From the NCBI GenBank assembly GCA_036785705.1, contig JAWUZG010000056.1:16102001-16166000 (forward strand): DNA of 64,000 nt. The letters run 5' to 3'. Below, piece by piece: positions 1 through 14,100 of this stretch. Source of the DNA: Acanthornis magna (taxonomy: Eukaryota; Chordata; Aves; Passeriformes; Acanthizidae). The stretch's first letter is position 1; the number at the start of each line of letters is the position of its first letter. The notes below the pieces were generated by a model. The model had not been told where the DNA came from and searched no databases. It was given only the letters and a program-made list of their open reading frames with translations. The translations under genes and the position numbers were made by a program.

Positions 1-2006
1 TTAATCTGTGATAATTACCACTGTTAGTTAAATTGTGCTTCCCTGATGGTTCTCAACAATAAGTAACAAATGCACAACACATTAATTGCACAAAGTTGTT
101 GCTTGTTCTGAGATCAATTTGTATTAACAGAAAAAGTTTCCATCTTAGTCAGCACAAAGATCTCTTACAGTGACTTTTACAGGGCTGGGAACAAATGTTT
201 TACAGGGGAATTTTGCCCTGGAAGGATGAATTTCAAAGAGTTCGCTATAATCTAATGGCTCCAGACTTTGTGTTTCTCCTTAAAGGAGGAACAGCTTTAA
301 GCCAGAGTTGCTGATAGCTGTAAGGGCTCCCCTCCTAAGTCCAAGCTCTGCATTAAAGCTTCTGGATCTTCAAGATGAAAATCCTTCACTCACGATTTGT
401 AAGAATTGAATTCCACACCAAACATTTTAGCTATCTGGGTTTCTGGAACAGTACATTTTCTTCTAAGAATTGTACCTACCCTGTTCTAGCAATCTCTACC
501 CCTCTACTCAGAGAATAAGAATCTAATTGTGTGACCTAAGTGTCCAGTCAGAATTAACCAATATGTCTAGAATTTTAAATGCTCATTACAAACCAAATCT
601 AAGTCCAAGAACATCCTGCTGGACTCACACAGGGTGAAATTCCTGGGAAGCAGAGCGCTGGCACAAGCTCCCCGCAGACAGAAGCAGGCCACATATCCAC
701 ATATGCAGCACACAAGCTTTTGTGCCCTCCTGCACAGGGATGATCCTGAGCCTGAGTTAAGAATCACAAATAACAAGTGATTTTGCCCTGATCCTGCCCT
801 GCTCACATGCAGACACTAAACCCATCAATAACATTATTTACTGTGACCCATGTAGGATTGCAGCCCTCCCAGCAGTGAGCCAATGTCTTTATCAGATTGG
901 AACTGCTCATACAACACTGAACTTTCAAGCCATGTAATTGGTGAATACACAATTATTTCATATTCCTCCCTATCAAGAGAATCCGGGTCTGTTTGCGTGC
1001 CAAAATGTTTTAATATTCCACAAATAAATAACTAAATAAATAATGTTATTTCACCTGTTAATACAAGAGGACTGTTTGTTTTGGCCAGATTGCATGGACG
1101 CTGAGTGCCAGTTATGAATAAAATAATGTTCAATACTGTAAACATCTTGTGACATAAATTCCTGGCCCAGCATAAATACAGACACTCCGTATGTGGCAGG
1201 TTCTTCCTGCATTCTCCAGCACTGACACCATTAAATTCATGTATCTATGATAGAACATATACATAATTGTAATTCCTAAAAAAAAAAATGCAATCACAGA
1301 TAAGCCAATTTGCCCATCCTGGGCCTCTGCTTCACTGGATTTTGCTTGCTGGAGCTCAGGTTTTTGGAAAGCAAAGTGCAACTACTGTATCCCAGTGGTT
1401 TCTGCACATGCCGTACATTCCAGAACACAAACTAGGTTTTCTGTTTAAAGAACAGCACAGTTAGAAAGATAAGATAAAACCATACTGGAATAGAATATTG
1501 CTGGGAAATTGTAGTCCTTTATGCAAACACGAAGTCAGTAATGTAAAGGATGCTTTCTGAACAACATTGGCAAGGGCTGAGTTTCTCACACTGCCAGGCC
1601 TCCTCCCCAAGCAAAACCTCATATTACTTTAAGATCAGAATGCAAATACAAGAGCAGACTCTGCTCTGGTTAAATCCACTGCATTCAGGAATTAATTCCA
1701 CTGATGTCACTGGAGAAACAAAGCTCAGACAGGCCTAAGTGAAGGTAAGCTCCAGCCCTGAGGAAAGGACTGATAGTTTTGGCTCTGCCTTTAAACTCAA
1801 ATCTTTCTTTCATTTCAGGTGGTTGGAAGAGTCTAGGACTGGACTATGTGTGTAGGTCCCAGACTACCCTGAAATGAAAGTTAATGAGTTAAACCTTTGC
1901 TTCCTAAATATTTAAACTGCAAATTAATGCAGACAGTACACAGGAGCTCAGCACCCTCAACATCTTTGTTTTCAGAAAGAAAACAGCACCAAGTGTTCGT
2001 TGTTAC
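1..2006 (-). other. Intron downstream of the last visible exon (5' part)
   Basis: The intron is cut by the left edge of the window. The next exon (rest of TSR5) was looked for and not found. An AAAT-type run lies at 1022-1043. Nothing else was recognised. Confidence 0.85.
1022..1043. repeat. AAAT-type simple repeat
   Basis: Interrupted AAATAAATAACTAAATAAAT run of about 22 bases. Confidence 0.8.
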
Positions 2007-2159
2007 CTTGGACCAGTCTCCCGTTTTCCACTCGTAACAGCCTGTGTGATCCTCGCACTCTTCCTCATCTCTCGGCCTCGTGGCTGCATCACATTTGCCT
2101 TGGGAGTTTGTGCACGTCACTGTTCTTTTCTGAATTCCCCTGCCACAGTCTGCTGAGCA
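2007..2159 (-). CDS. ADAMTS17: ADAMTS17 exon, TSR4 and first residues of TSR5
   Basis: This 153-base exon (51 codons, phase 0 at both ends, residues 566-616) follows the acceptor TTTTTTGCAG and ends at the donor [31 protein letters not shown] and HTGC supply six TSR4 cysteines. [10 protein letters not shown] begins TSR5. CSADCG has Asp where POFUT2 needs Ser or Thr; I recall Ser in human ADAMTS17. The exon for the rest of TSR5, expected to start with a CSxTCG-like motif, was searched for in 1-2006 and not seen. It should lie beyond the left edge. Confidence 0.96.
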
Positions 2160-5100
2160 CTGCAAAAAACAGGGGTTTGGGTTTTGTTATGTGATACTTA
2201 GAAATGATAGCTTTTATGTTGGTAACACAGCTTAAAGGAAAAGCTGGGGTTATGAACACTGAGGAAAATGATAATCCATAAGATTTTATTACAATAATCT
2301 AAGCCACTCGTACGTGAGTAATTTGAAAAGCATGATTCGTGCTTGTGAAATATTTTACTTATGAAAAACGGCAATTTTGAAAATCAACCTCCTTTGAAAA
2401 ATGTCAGCTGGCTTTTTGCTAGAACTGATGCCACTAAATCTTGTGTTGAAGAGCTGCTCATTCAGAATAAAGAAGGACACACTGAGATTCACTACACAGA
2501 ACCGCCACATCCCTTGATGTGTCATGGGATACATCAAGGGTGATAAATGGTGGTGTTAAATGCAATTTTAAATCCCAGAAGCATGAGACCATAGTTATAA
2601 ACACGTTTCTGTAGTACAGTTTGTACATATCATGGCAAAGTCACAGTTCTCACACATGTTCTCATGTGAAACACACACATCACCTCCACTTTTTGATTTG
2701 CCAAATGCTCATCACTACCTTAATTCTGAAAACCTCCAACAAACATTCACTGAGCACAAATTATCCACAAATGTTTTTGTGCCTGGGCTCTATGGAACGA
2801 GCATCTAAAGGGATATCTGGTCACTCACTTGTTATCTTTGCCAATGGTTGGAAATTCTTTTTTCATGAAGAATTTGTCTTGATTTTCTTGGCTGTACAAG
2901 GTGGGAAAAGGACACTGTCATGAACTGAACCCAAATATCTGTTTTCAATAACCAGTTTGGTAACAGAGCACCAGGTCTGCTGTCACAGCCACCTGAGTCC
3001 TTGTCACCTCCCCTGAGCACAGCCAGTCTGCCTGCTCCTCATTCTCACGCCACTGCAGTGGTTAAGAGTGAGAAATTGTCTTGCAGAGCCACTGGGGACA
3101 GGTGGGTGGAAAAATGATCTACGTACCAGCTGAGATAAAAACTAACCTCCTCTGGCATGTCAAGTTCTCCCCTTCGGGGGGCCAGCAGGGAAAAGACAGT
3201 TGATTTGACACTGAATAAATAGTGAAGATATGAGATATTCTGTGAGGTCTTTTGAACGTGTTCCAAGAAGCTTCTCCATCCAGGGGGTCTATGCTGGAAA
3301 CAAGCATCAGCTTGATATAAATTACATCAAATGGACAAATCTCAGCATGCCTGTCTAACCGTCTTAAAAACACAGTCCAGGCAGTTCTGACCTGCTGGCC
3401 TTGTTAAGGACATGAATGACAAGCGTTTATGAGCTGGCAAGCAAACAGACATGCCTTTAAATACTTCACAGCACTACAAAGTGACTTCTTGAAAATCTGG
3501 GAAACCTTCCACTTAATTTACTGTGTGCTGCTGATGGCATGACCCCCTTACGGATGTAACATCTCTGTAAGGAGCACAATGTATGGTTCTGCTAAGACAC
3601 GGGGATGAATTCTTCCCAGCTCTGCAGAATTCCACAAAATGCTTTGCTGGACTGCTCAGAGTGCAAGGCTTGCCAGAGATCCCAGGCTGGAGCTCCCTAA
3701 GTGGTACCTTAAAGCCACGGATTTGCCCCAAGTTGTGGAGACTTTCCCAAATTATGTATCATTTTCCCCAGGCCCCAGGGTGGACTCCTCAGGGTTGCAC
3801 TCGTTCATCTCAAACTACAAAGCCCAATATAGAAAAATCTTCGAAATGGTCCAATTTACTCGAAGTAAATCAAGCTGAAGTGGGAGTATTTTTCACAGTA
3901 GGAGAAATCTCTAGGTGGGTTTTACAAGCAAGTCTGGGAAAAACACCAACTGTTTGTTCTTCCCACAGCTTTTAAGTCATTCACAGATTAATACTGCATA
4001 TACTTTCCTAGACAAAACAGCATGAGCAAGAAGGTTTCCAACAGATCTTTGGTGGTCACATATAAATCACCCTCTTTAAGAGTATTTTTTCCTTTCCTCA
4101 AGTCATCTGTTTTCATGAAGAATTTCTTAATATATAGATTTTACAGAGAGTCCACAAATTAATATGCAGTTTCTGTGTGTGCACTTGAGATCATTAAGTC
4201 TTATTTCATTAACAAATTACTTTGTCAAAGCCCATGAGGCTTTGGAAAGGAGCAAGACAACTCTGCAGTTAAGACACAACTCCTTTACCTGAAGGAAATC
4301 CATACTTTTTTCCACTCTAGTTCCCTAACAGTAGAAACATTCACCTTCTCCTGACAGTCTCTATTTTTGAACAGTACTTTGTCCAAAACAATCTCAAGTG
4401 TTTGGCAATACAAGGGGAACTTAATTTTTTCCACAATGAAGATTGCATTGGAATTTGCTGTGAAAACACACATTTTTGACCAGGGACCAGACATCGATGT
4501 GGTCAACTGTGTTGTATAACCAAGAAGTTAAAAAAAAATAGATCAGAAAATTGATTTATAAAATTATATAATTACAGTGATATTTATTCCACAACATCAG
4601 ATAAAAATGCTAAGGAATAAAGTGATTAGCATTGAAGAAAGTCCTAGGTGTGAGAAGGGCTCACACTGGCAGAGCATCAAATGTGTCCTGGAGTCAACTG
4701 TGCTTCATAACAGCAGAAATAGGCCAGAATAACAAATTTAAAATCACAAGTGCACAATTGCAGACCCAACAAAAGTAAATAACTGTATCAAAAGAAAAGT
4801 AAACCAGCTATTGAAAAAAATTATCTAAAAATGTTGTGCATTTGCAAAGGAGTTACATGGTCATGAATAGGGAAGATTTCCACTGATCTGTAACTTGACT
4901 TACTCCATTTCATAAAAGGGAGAGAAAGTACCTGGGATTGTTAATAAAAGATCCGAATAAAAAATCCACATTCCCAGGTAGGAATTGCACCCTAATCTCA
5001 GCTATAAACAGTTCAGCTGGTTTAGCTATAAGAAATAAGGAGGGCATCATCTGAAAAGGAAATGTCTACAACACACAAAAGACCTATCAGACAACTTATT

Positions 5101-8100
5101 AAAACTTTGGTGTGCTTCTCCACATTTTTTGAAATGAAAGAACTCAGAAAGAACACGAATCTCATGCACCAGTGAACAGATCCAGCACCCCACTGAAAGG
5201 GAACACTGCTCTCACTTAACCATCATCTCTCTTGCCAAACTAAGATTTCCTGTTCAGGAGGTGCACAATGAAATCCCATTGTGTCTGTGAGGAGACACTG
5301 TTCCTCAGGATCCCTTCTATCCTGAGCTTCTGTGATTTTAAGCACATTTCTAACAATAATATTTAGCAGAAGCTCTTTGACAATGTTTTAAACAGGAGCT
5401 CCCTGTTTCAAACAGAGGTGAATAATGAGGAATTCTTCCCCCAGAAAGGACTGTTGCTGGACAGCCAGGCTGGAATGAGGCTGATAGAGCTGCAAGGACT
5501 GCACCCAGAGTGAAAGGATCTCCTCATTCAGGTGAGCCCAACAAATACAATCAGAATCAAAAATTAAGATGGGTACCCTATAAGGACTGCTACTCACAGG
5601 GTACAGACAAAGCTGCCCTGTATTAGCTGAGTCCCAGCCATGAACTGCAGGCACACCCCCAGATCACTCTGCTGCTAAACAAAACACAGGGCTACTGTCT
5701 AGACAACACATTATTTACATCAGAAATGCATTTGTAACACTTGGGAAAAACTTCTTAACTCCGCAACTACTCGGAGATGCACCTTTTATACAAAGTATAA
5801 CCTATGCTTTTTTATGTTCCTGGAATTACACAAAGAAGGCTGGAAAGGCCCCAAAGACTGTACATTTCTGTAACAGGCAGATGCTTGATAAGCCTGGTAT
5901 TTTACCACATACCAGGTATGTGGCAAAATACCACATTTAAATGGAGCCAGAAGCCCTGCTGGGTTACTGCACTTCTGGCCTCAGGTCAGTGAAACGTTTT
6001 TCCTTCCCAGTCAGAGTTTTCAGATGGAAAGATACAGTCACTAAAGCACATCTAAACCCTGCCTTACTAACTCATCTGGTCTGGAAACCAAACCTCAGCT
6101 CCTCACTGCTCATCTCAACAGATGAGAGTCCTGCCCAGTGCTCCAGTGCTGTGAGGATGCTGACCATGAGAACCATGGATTAAGGCCAGAGTATCCAGAG
6201 CTCTGAGCAGTGTGGCTCCTTTCTGGAGTGAAGCTCCTACCTTTGACCACTCTGATGCCTCCCAGATGGACAGGCAGTCCCGTCCCTCGCAGCTCTGCAC
6301 CGTGGCTGGTTTGTTGCCCAGGCAGTAGAGATCCCTGGTGTTGACGTAGGTGCCATTCTGCAGCTGATAAACACAGGTGACCTCCCGCTGCTGGACACCC
6401 TTCTCACAAGTGGCAGAGCAGGGACTCCAGTGGCCGGTCACCCACCTGGAAAGGAGCCAGAGGATAAATGTTAGCAAACTGTTGGGATAAAACATTATGC
6501 TTCACTTAAAACCAGTGAGAAATGGGCAGTTCTTCCTGGATTTGTGGGTGCTTTGATGGTGCTGTGTTGTCGTCACCCTGAGCTCACTTATTCCCTTTGG
6601 CAGCAGTGAACATTCCCTCCTGCCTCTGTGCCTCTGCATCACTCCCTTTAACCCCACTCTCTACAGTGGGGTTAGCTTTTCCCTCAGATAAAGACAGACA
6701 TATCTGCAGACCGTCCTGCAAGACCATTCCCTGCAAGGGAGACATTCCCACCCTCTCTTCCAGGTCCCACTGACTCCAGCAGCTGCTGGAAGCACCGTGG
6801 TCAGAGCAGGGCTGTGAGGCAGTGAATAAAGTGTGTAAGAAGCAACTGAAGGAGGAGGGATGGAGGGAAGGACATTTTTTTCTAAAGGACAAGCAGCATC
6901 GATCTTTAGCTTCCTGCAATCTGTCAGTGAGGAGCATGGTGTCTGTAATTACAGGCATTCCTGGATGGAGTGAGGGACTGGAGCAATAACTGTGCACCGG
7001 AAGGCTCTCATGCCTTTCTCACCAGGCAATTGACCTTCTAGCCTGTTATTTAGGACTGTCATCCAGATTAGTATCCTTACACCACCATGAATCTTTTACT
7101 TGTCACCCAGTCCTGTGCTGTCTATTATGGTAAGTGGCCCAAACAAGACTTCTCAAAAATACGTCTGCTGAGAAATACTATTTCATTCTGCTGGAGGCTC
7201 CTCTAGTCCAGGTAGAGCAACTTATGAACCACATTTCTTTTGAAGCTGTTGCATCACTTCTCTGAAATGAATCAAACAACTGTTTCCCATCTTCCCATTC
7301 CTGAAGGGGGGAAAATCAGTTCAGCACCAATCGTAGAAACATCTTCACCTGCCGCAATTGTCATGAATTAATTTGTAAATGCTGTAACTGGTGTGCCAGC
7401 ACTGATGGCTGTGCCGACAGTGAAGGCAGAAGCCATTTGGTTTGAGCAGGACTAGGCAGACTGGCCACCTGTCTTTTGTGCAACAGGACCCTGCTCAAAT
7501 GTTTCTGTGCATTAAAGCATTTGACTGACACATCTGTGAATTTCTTTTGGCTAAAACAGCTGGCGAGACACCAAACCTGTTTTTCCAGACTGCAGTTTTG
7601 GTGCATCTCTGTGGCTCAGGGCTTGGTATTTCTCTTATGGAATGGGAAAATGTCAGCTGGGAAATCGAATACTGGGGCTGAAAGACTGATAAAAATAGCC
7701 CTGAAGTGCAGAAATCAGTGTTCATGAAAATGAATAGCCAGGCCCCCTTGGTATCAGCTGGGCTCTGCCCTGCTGGAGCAAACTCTGTCTGGGTGAAGGA
7801 ACCTCTTGACAAAGACCTGGAGGGGACAGAATGACTGTGCTTTATGAGCTGAATGTGAGCCACAGGGCTGGGGAAGGGCTCTGTCCAGGCTCCACTCTGC
7901 TAATAGTCACTTCAGCACTGTGCTCTCACTGTGATCTACAGCTACTGGCAAAAGAAAAAGAGAAAGGGGCTGAAAGCAAAGGAGAAAGATAAAAATACAT
8001 TCTTGGCAGAGGCTGGCTGTGAGCTTGCATTTAGGATGGGCACTACACAGCATGCCAACTATTTCCAAGATGCCTTAAGAAGCAAGTTTATGGCTTTCCT

Positions 8101-11100
8101 TTCAGGAAGGAAAATTCCTTTTTAATTTTTTTGTTTGTTGCTCTTGTGGAGGGGAGAAATCAGCTGGTTTCTATCCTGTTTGGTGGTCTCTAGTCAATAC
8201 CAGCACAGATATCACAGAGTGTAACGAGAAAATGAGCACGGAAAAAAACAAGTATGACCATCATCACGAGAAGAATGATTGCACAGGGCACAAGCCAAAA
8301 ACGTGGGCACCAATACAATGATGTGTCTGTGGTGAAAACAATCTCCAGCTTTTTCCTTGGAGTGGTCAGCTTCAGCAACTATCCACTACATCCATCCCTG
8401 AGCCCAACCCCATGGGTACAAATCAGGTGGGGCAATGTTGTAAGGGATGTCTGAAACCTCACAGCCACTCTGCCCTGCCTGTGACAATTGAAATATGCAG
8501 AGATGAACTGCTATTTTAAAGTGGTGGTTTTACTTTCACATCCAGGAGACAAGCGACATTAAATGTCTGAATAATAATAATATGAGTAAAGTAGGTTATT
8601 TTCAAAGGCACCAAGGGGATGATCACTTTGACCACAATCTCAGTGAAATCTGTGCTTGGCTCAATGGCTTGTAAAAATAATTTGGCAAACAAGTAAAGGT
8701 GAGCTCTACATGCAGTCCTGGCAGCGCCCTGATCCTCCACAGTTCTCCCAAACTCTCCTTCACAGGCAGCTGAAAATATTGTTTTAGTGCCTGAAACACA
8801 CAGGATCACTGCAACCATATTTCAACAACATCGTTCACAACCAGCCTGGAAAGACAAGGGATTTATGGATAAAGTGATTAAAGATGAAAATTCCTGCCAG
8901 TTTCAAATTTTTGGAAGGAATGTGCAGCAAGATGTTAGCAGAGTTACTATCTGCAAGTAATATACACAGAGGGGAGAAAAATGTGATGTACAAATAGTAT
9001 CACATTATGATTACTATTAAATTACACCACAGGCAGATTTTTGTCTCTACACTGTCATTACACCTTCTGATCACACCTGAGTGTGTTTAACAACAAGACC
9101 TCCTTAGAGAGTGATTTTCTTTAAAAAAGGGTAAGTATTTTTCTTATGACAACATAAAAAACATAACTCCAGTGTTGTAACTCCAAACCCCAGGCTGGCT
9201 CTGTATTATTAACTAAGCCAATTAACTGCTGTACACTAAGCCCTGTGTATATCATATAAAGCATTTGGCTTCCAGTTACACTTTAAGCCTGTAAACTGAT
9301 CTTAGGGATTGCTTGACACCAGAGTTCTTTTCAGTTTGGTCTTTCCCTCCCAGGTTATAACCTATCTGCTGTGGGACCATGGGAGTGCTCCAGCTGGAGT
9401 CCCTGGAGAGCCTCTCGTTTTGCCAACAGGCACTGATTTACGTGACAAACACACTCATCTTTCTCACAACCATGAGGGATGGCTTTATCCCTGGTATTAT
9501 TTTTTGTAATCTTACCTCTATAGAAGATTCAAGAGCTAAGTGATCCCTGCTGGTGGTTAGATTCAGGAAGAAAGTGATGAGCTTTTAAGCACAGATTTTA
9601 ACCCAGCCAGTGGCTGTCTTTCTAGCTAAAATATGCCCAGAAGGGTGTGATTTTCAAAAGCATCAAAAAGCTGGGATGGGCAGGACATGCAATCTGAGAG
9701 GGATGTTCTAAATCTTTGTCTTCTGAGTCTTCGTCAACCTCTGACCTCTCAGTATCACTTCTGAGGAATTGGGAGTTCTTCTTCTAATCTGCTTTGGCAA
9801 CATTCATCTGGCAGGCCCCTGGAGCAAACATGAAATATCTTTTGGAGATTCAGCTCATCATTTGATCTTTCTGTGGTCTGGATTAGTCATTAACCTTGAA
9901 TTATCTACTCTACCTACTTGCCTAAGACTCCCACATTTTCTACGAAAAAAAATTGTCTACAGCACTGTACATAAACCCAGGGGAGATGAATGTCTGCAAA
10001 TGAGGGCTTGTAGCTAAAGATTCGGGAAAAAATGTTAGGAAGATAAAATGAATCAGGGCTGAACGATGCGGGAGGTGGTAAGGAAGTGCAATCAGAAGAC
10101 ATGAAGTCACTTTTCAGAGATTTGTAGCTTCTTATAACATAAAGCCATTACATCTTCTGGGGTGAATATTGCAGCCATTAAATTGCACCTGGTAGTTTCT
10201 GCCCTGAGCCCTGCAGAAGAACAGTGGGCTCTCTTCCACCAACCACACATCCAAGCCACGTTCACACATCCCCTCACTACCTACAGGGTACTTTTGTTCC
10301 CTTCCCAATGCTACAGTGAAATTTATTGCCCTGCTTTCACAGTAATAGCTCCAATGTGACCAAAGACATGTTTGCAATAACACAATTTTTTTGTTATTCA
10401 ACCTGTTTTTTCAGAACTGGCTCTTAACTACAACCAGTTTAGAACCTGTACTACTGCTGAGTAAAAGCTTCAGAGGACATTTCCTACAAAACAAGACAAA
10501 TCTGTAAAAGTCCTTGTGAGGGAAACATATCTAAAGCCCTGTAATCTGAGGCTTCTATTTCTAGTAGATTATACTGAATACCTTTTGGTTTAATGTGCAG
10601 GTGAGGATAACTCCATGCCCAGCTAGCTCTGGTTCTCTTCAGCACCAGTTTGTGATGCAAAATCCTGACAAAGTCACTCTTAGTTTTCTGAGGCACCTGC
10701 ATGAAGCTGTGGCTCTACTGATTTAGGCAAAACTCAGACCAACTTTCAGCAGGGCCAGGATTTCACATTGGATAATTTTAGCAAGGAGAATTGGAAAAGA
10801 TTTCTGAGAATCAGTCATGTGGAACTGACAGTCAGATATACTTTGCCTACAGCTGTCAAACTAAGCTCATGCTCGACTATGGAGAAGAAAACTCTCTTTA
10901 CTAATGGAATTGTGTTTTCCCTGAAACACAAACACTCTGCTATTGGATTGTCCTCTCCCCACACACTCCTGAAGCTCACCATCACCTCTCTGCTGTACTG
11001 GGGTCAAAACAATCAGGTGAATCTTGTCTTTTGGGAGCAGGTTGTGCCACACCCAGTCACTAGAAGGCTTTTTTTATTTTTGGAGAAAAGTACAAGGAAT

Positions 11101-14100
11101 CTAGTAGAATAATACAGCTGCTGATGTCGAAAGTAGGACTCCAAGACTAACATTCCTGTCTGATTGCCTTTATAAACAGTGCTCAGTAATTTTCCAGTAC
11201 AGTAGTCATTCTGCTAACAGATTTTCCAACTTTCACTCACACAGGTTTCTTTTTTTCTTTAGTGATTATCATTTTGACAGCTTTTTTTTTTTTTTTTTTT
11301 TTTGCAATTTCCCACCAATAAGATCAGCCATGGAACAAGGTTTTATAATTTACATACGCATCTTGGGAAGTTCTTTTTTTAAATGGAAGCCATTGTATTC
11401 CCCCTCCTCCTCCCCCAAATGAGCAGATCTCTCAGTTTTGGAGGACTCAGTGTGGGGTTGGTGTGAGGAGGTGTCCTGTTTGCTTCCAAGAGACAGAATT
11501 TCAGCACTCGCAGAGCTCCTCTGCAGTGAGTTACCCCTACCCACACCCATGGCTGGTGCAGCTTTAATGAAGCTCCACTTCCAGCTCCATTCCCTGCCTT
11601 TCCAGGAAGGCAGTGCCTTCTTCTCAGCGCCCACCACAGGATGCAAACTGAGAAAATTACAGCAGGCAGCAGGAGGGGTGGATTTCACAATTAAGTATTT
11701 TGCTAGATTATCCTGCTAATCCTTTTCTGTGGCTTAGAACTGCACTTGCCTGAAGAGCCTCAAAACAAAGCAGCACAGATCATTTAACGTTTTAAAATGA
11801 GGCCATGGTCAACCACAAGGTTGTTGAGTCAAACATTGCACTAGAAAAGAAGGTGATGTAAGCCATGGTGTTTACAGCAAAACTAAGGGACCTGTCTCAT
11901 GACTCCACGTGAAAACTAATGCCAAATTAACTCCTGCTCCAGCAAATAATCTTGGATTATTTGATGAAAATGCATTTAGCAGTAGCCAATAAGCACTTTT
12001 CATTCTACACTGTCTGTTCTCCAGCCTTTTCTCCCAGAATTGTTCCATGGAGTTGACTTGCTGGATTTGCTTGAAGATACCTTTCTGTCTTTCAGTGGCT
12101 AATTAACCACTAATTGGAATTCCACAACCTGGAGCACAAGAGTTTTTGTGGATTCCACCTCCTTTTGGTGGATTGGGATCACCATTAACTGACGTGGGAC
12201 ACAGATGTGCCCACAGCCACCCCTCACAAAGGTGCCCAGGAGTGTCTCAGGCTTTCTGGTCTGCAGAATTTTGGTTTTTGCTGCTGCAGGGCCCACGGGA
12301 GCCCTGCTGCAGGCAGTGTCCCCGAGGAGCTGCCACCAGAGCGCAGCATTCCCTGCTCCAGCCGCTCCAGCACAGTCCTGGCAAATTCATTAAGCTCAAG
12401 CTGATTCTAGAGATCCCAACTCCAGCTTTGGGAAGTACTTCAAAATGAGCTCTTACGTGGTGCCTCCTTGGATCAGAGGGTGCTAACATTACTATTTATG
12501 CCAGATTTCCAGGCTAAAATGAAACCCTCCCCATGGCTGCTCCTTCTTTTCTTTTTTTTCGTGTAACCAAATCCAATGCACATCAAAGTTGTTTCTCAGC
12601 ACAAGGCACAGACAAGTGTTTGAACCTGTCAGCATTGAACCTTGTGGATGATAAACATTTGTACAGGTTCCAAAAGAGCCTGACTGCATTAACAAAAGGA
12701 CTGACCCATTTGGAGCCATTCAATGTCCAGCTCAGCCCCTTCAGTTATCAAACACTCACATCTCTCCAGTTTAGTGCAATTTCTATACAGCCCTGACAGT
12801 AATTTGCTGACATTCTCAAAGTTTTCCATCATACTGTTCCCCCCTACATCCTACTATTTGCAAGACTATCACCACACAAAATAAATTAAAAATTGTTTTG
12901 CTCCTCATCTACCTGTGATGAGAAAACACATAAATGGGGTGCAAACAGCCCAGAAAATCAGGGAGACAGACTGATTCCTGTATTATTCTGATTTCTGTAT
13001 TCCTGGGCTGTTAAACAGAGCACTGTCACAGGGATATGGTGGAGTCCAGAGGGACTTTCAGCCAGCAGAGTCACATGGATACACACTATGAACTTAAATC
13101 AGACCAGGAATCAAAGCAATGGGCACTACCAACCATCACACACTGAGGCACCATTATTTTGGCAGTCCCCAGCCTTTGGACAGGTTTTTGAGGTGCTGAG
13201 CCAACTGGGGCCTTGACTGACTCTTTGAACTGGCTTTACTTTTCCCCAGTGGGCACTGCTGTGGAGTGTGAGCTCTTGGAGAGTTTGGTGTTGGATTCCA
13301 GCCCATGGATGGAAAAGTGAAAGGGGGAGAGAAGAAAGAAAGAAGGAAGTGATCCATGTAACCACAGACCTGACCTCAGCAGCGTGCCAGCTTTTAGAGC
13401 TGATTTGGAGGGCAACAATAATCAAGGACACAGTGGTAAAAGGATGCAAGATAGGCTTCCTCCAGGCAAAACTCACTGGCTGCATTTCTCTGACTAAAAT
13501 AACTGGTTTTCCAGACAGAGGAAATGTGGTAGATTTAATCTTTTTGGTGAAGAACTCCTTTTGCTGCATGGGAAATGCTTACTGGTGACATGCTGGGAAA
13601 CATGTTTATAATTGTGTAATTCCTATGGGAGGTGAGAGGTGGCCTCTCATCTACCTTTAGTGCTGCAAAGGAGTATCAGGTATGAAAGGAATTTAGATCA
13701 GCTACTATTGGGCTTCCTGAAAGGTCTGCCTTGCATTTGATCTAATTTAGTATGCTTATTAATGACTTTGGCACAAAAGGAAGAAAACTGCTGAAAAATT
13801 GGGGAAAATGCTGACAATGCAAAGCCTAGAAGCAGTGTCAATGCCTCAGAGGATCAGGATGAACTGAATAACCTTGAGTACTGCAATAACAAAGCTAGGA
13901 TGGAAATAAACAGCACACAGTGCAAGGCTGAGTGCTCAGGGACTAATAACAAGCATTTCTGTGTTAAAGTAGGGTTCATACAATGAAACAAACGGGGAAG
14001 AAAACATCTCGAATGACTCTAAGCCACAAATATGATGCAGCCATGAGAAAAGCAATAAGAAGTAATGGATTTAGCCCAGAAAAATGATGGAAGGAGGAGA

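Noticed and set aside
1..2006. The next exon, for the rest of TSR5
   Set aside because: I looked for the expected Cys pattern on the minus strand and saw none, so it is probably outside the window.
2505..2540. Small inverted repeat with CCCTTGATGT and ACATCAAGGG arms
   Set aside because: Only about 10 base pairs with a 10-base loop. Such short hairpins are expected by chance in 64 kb.
3583..3975. A 130-codon plus-strand open frame
   Set aside because: It sits inside an intron, has no homologue that I recognise and shows no splice or promoter context.
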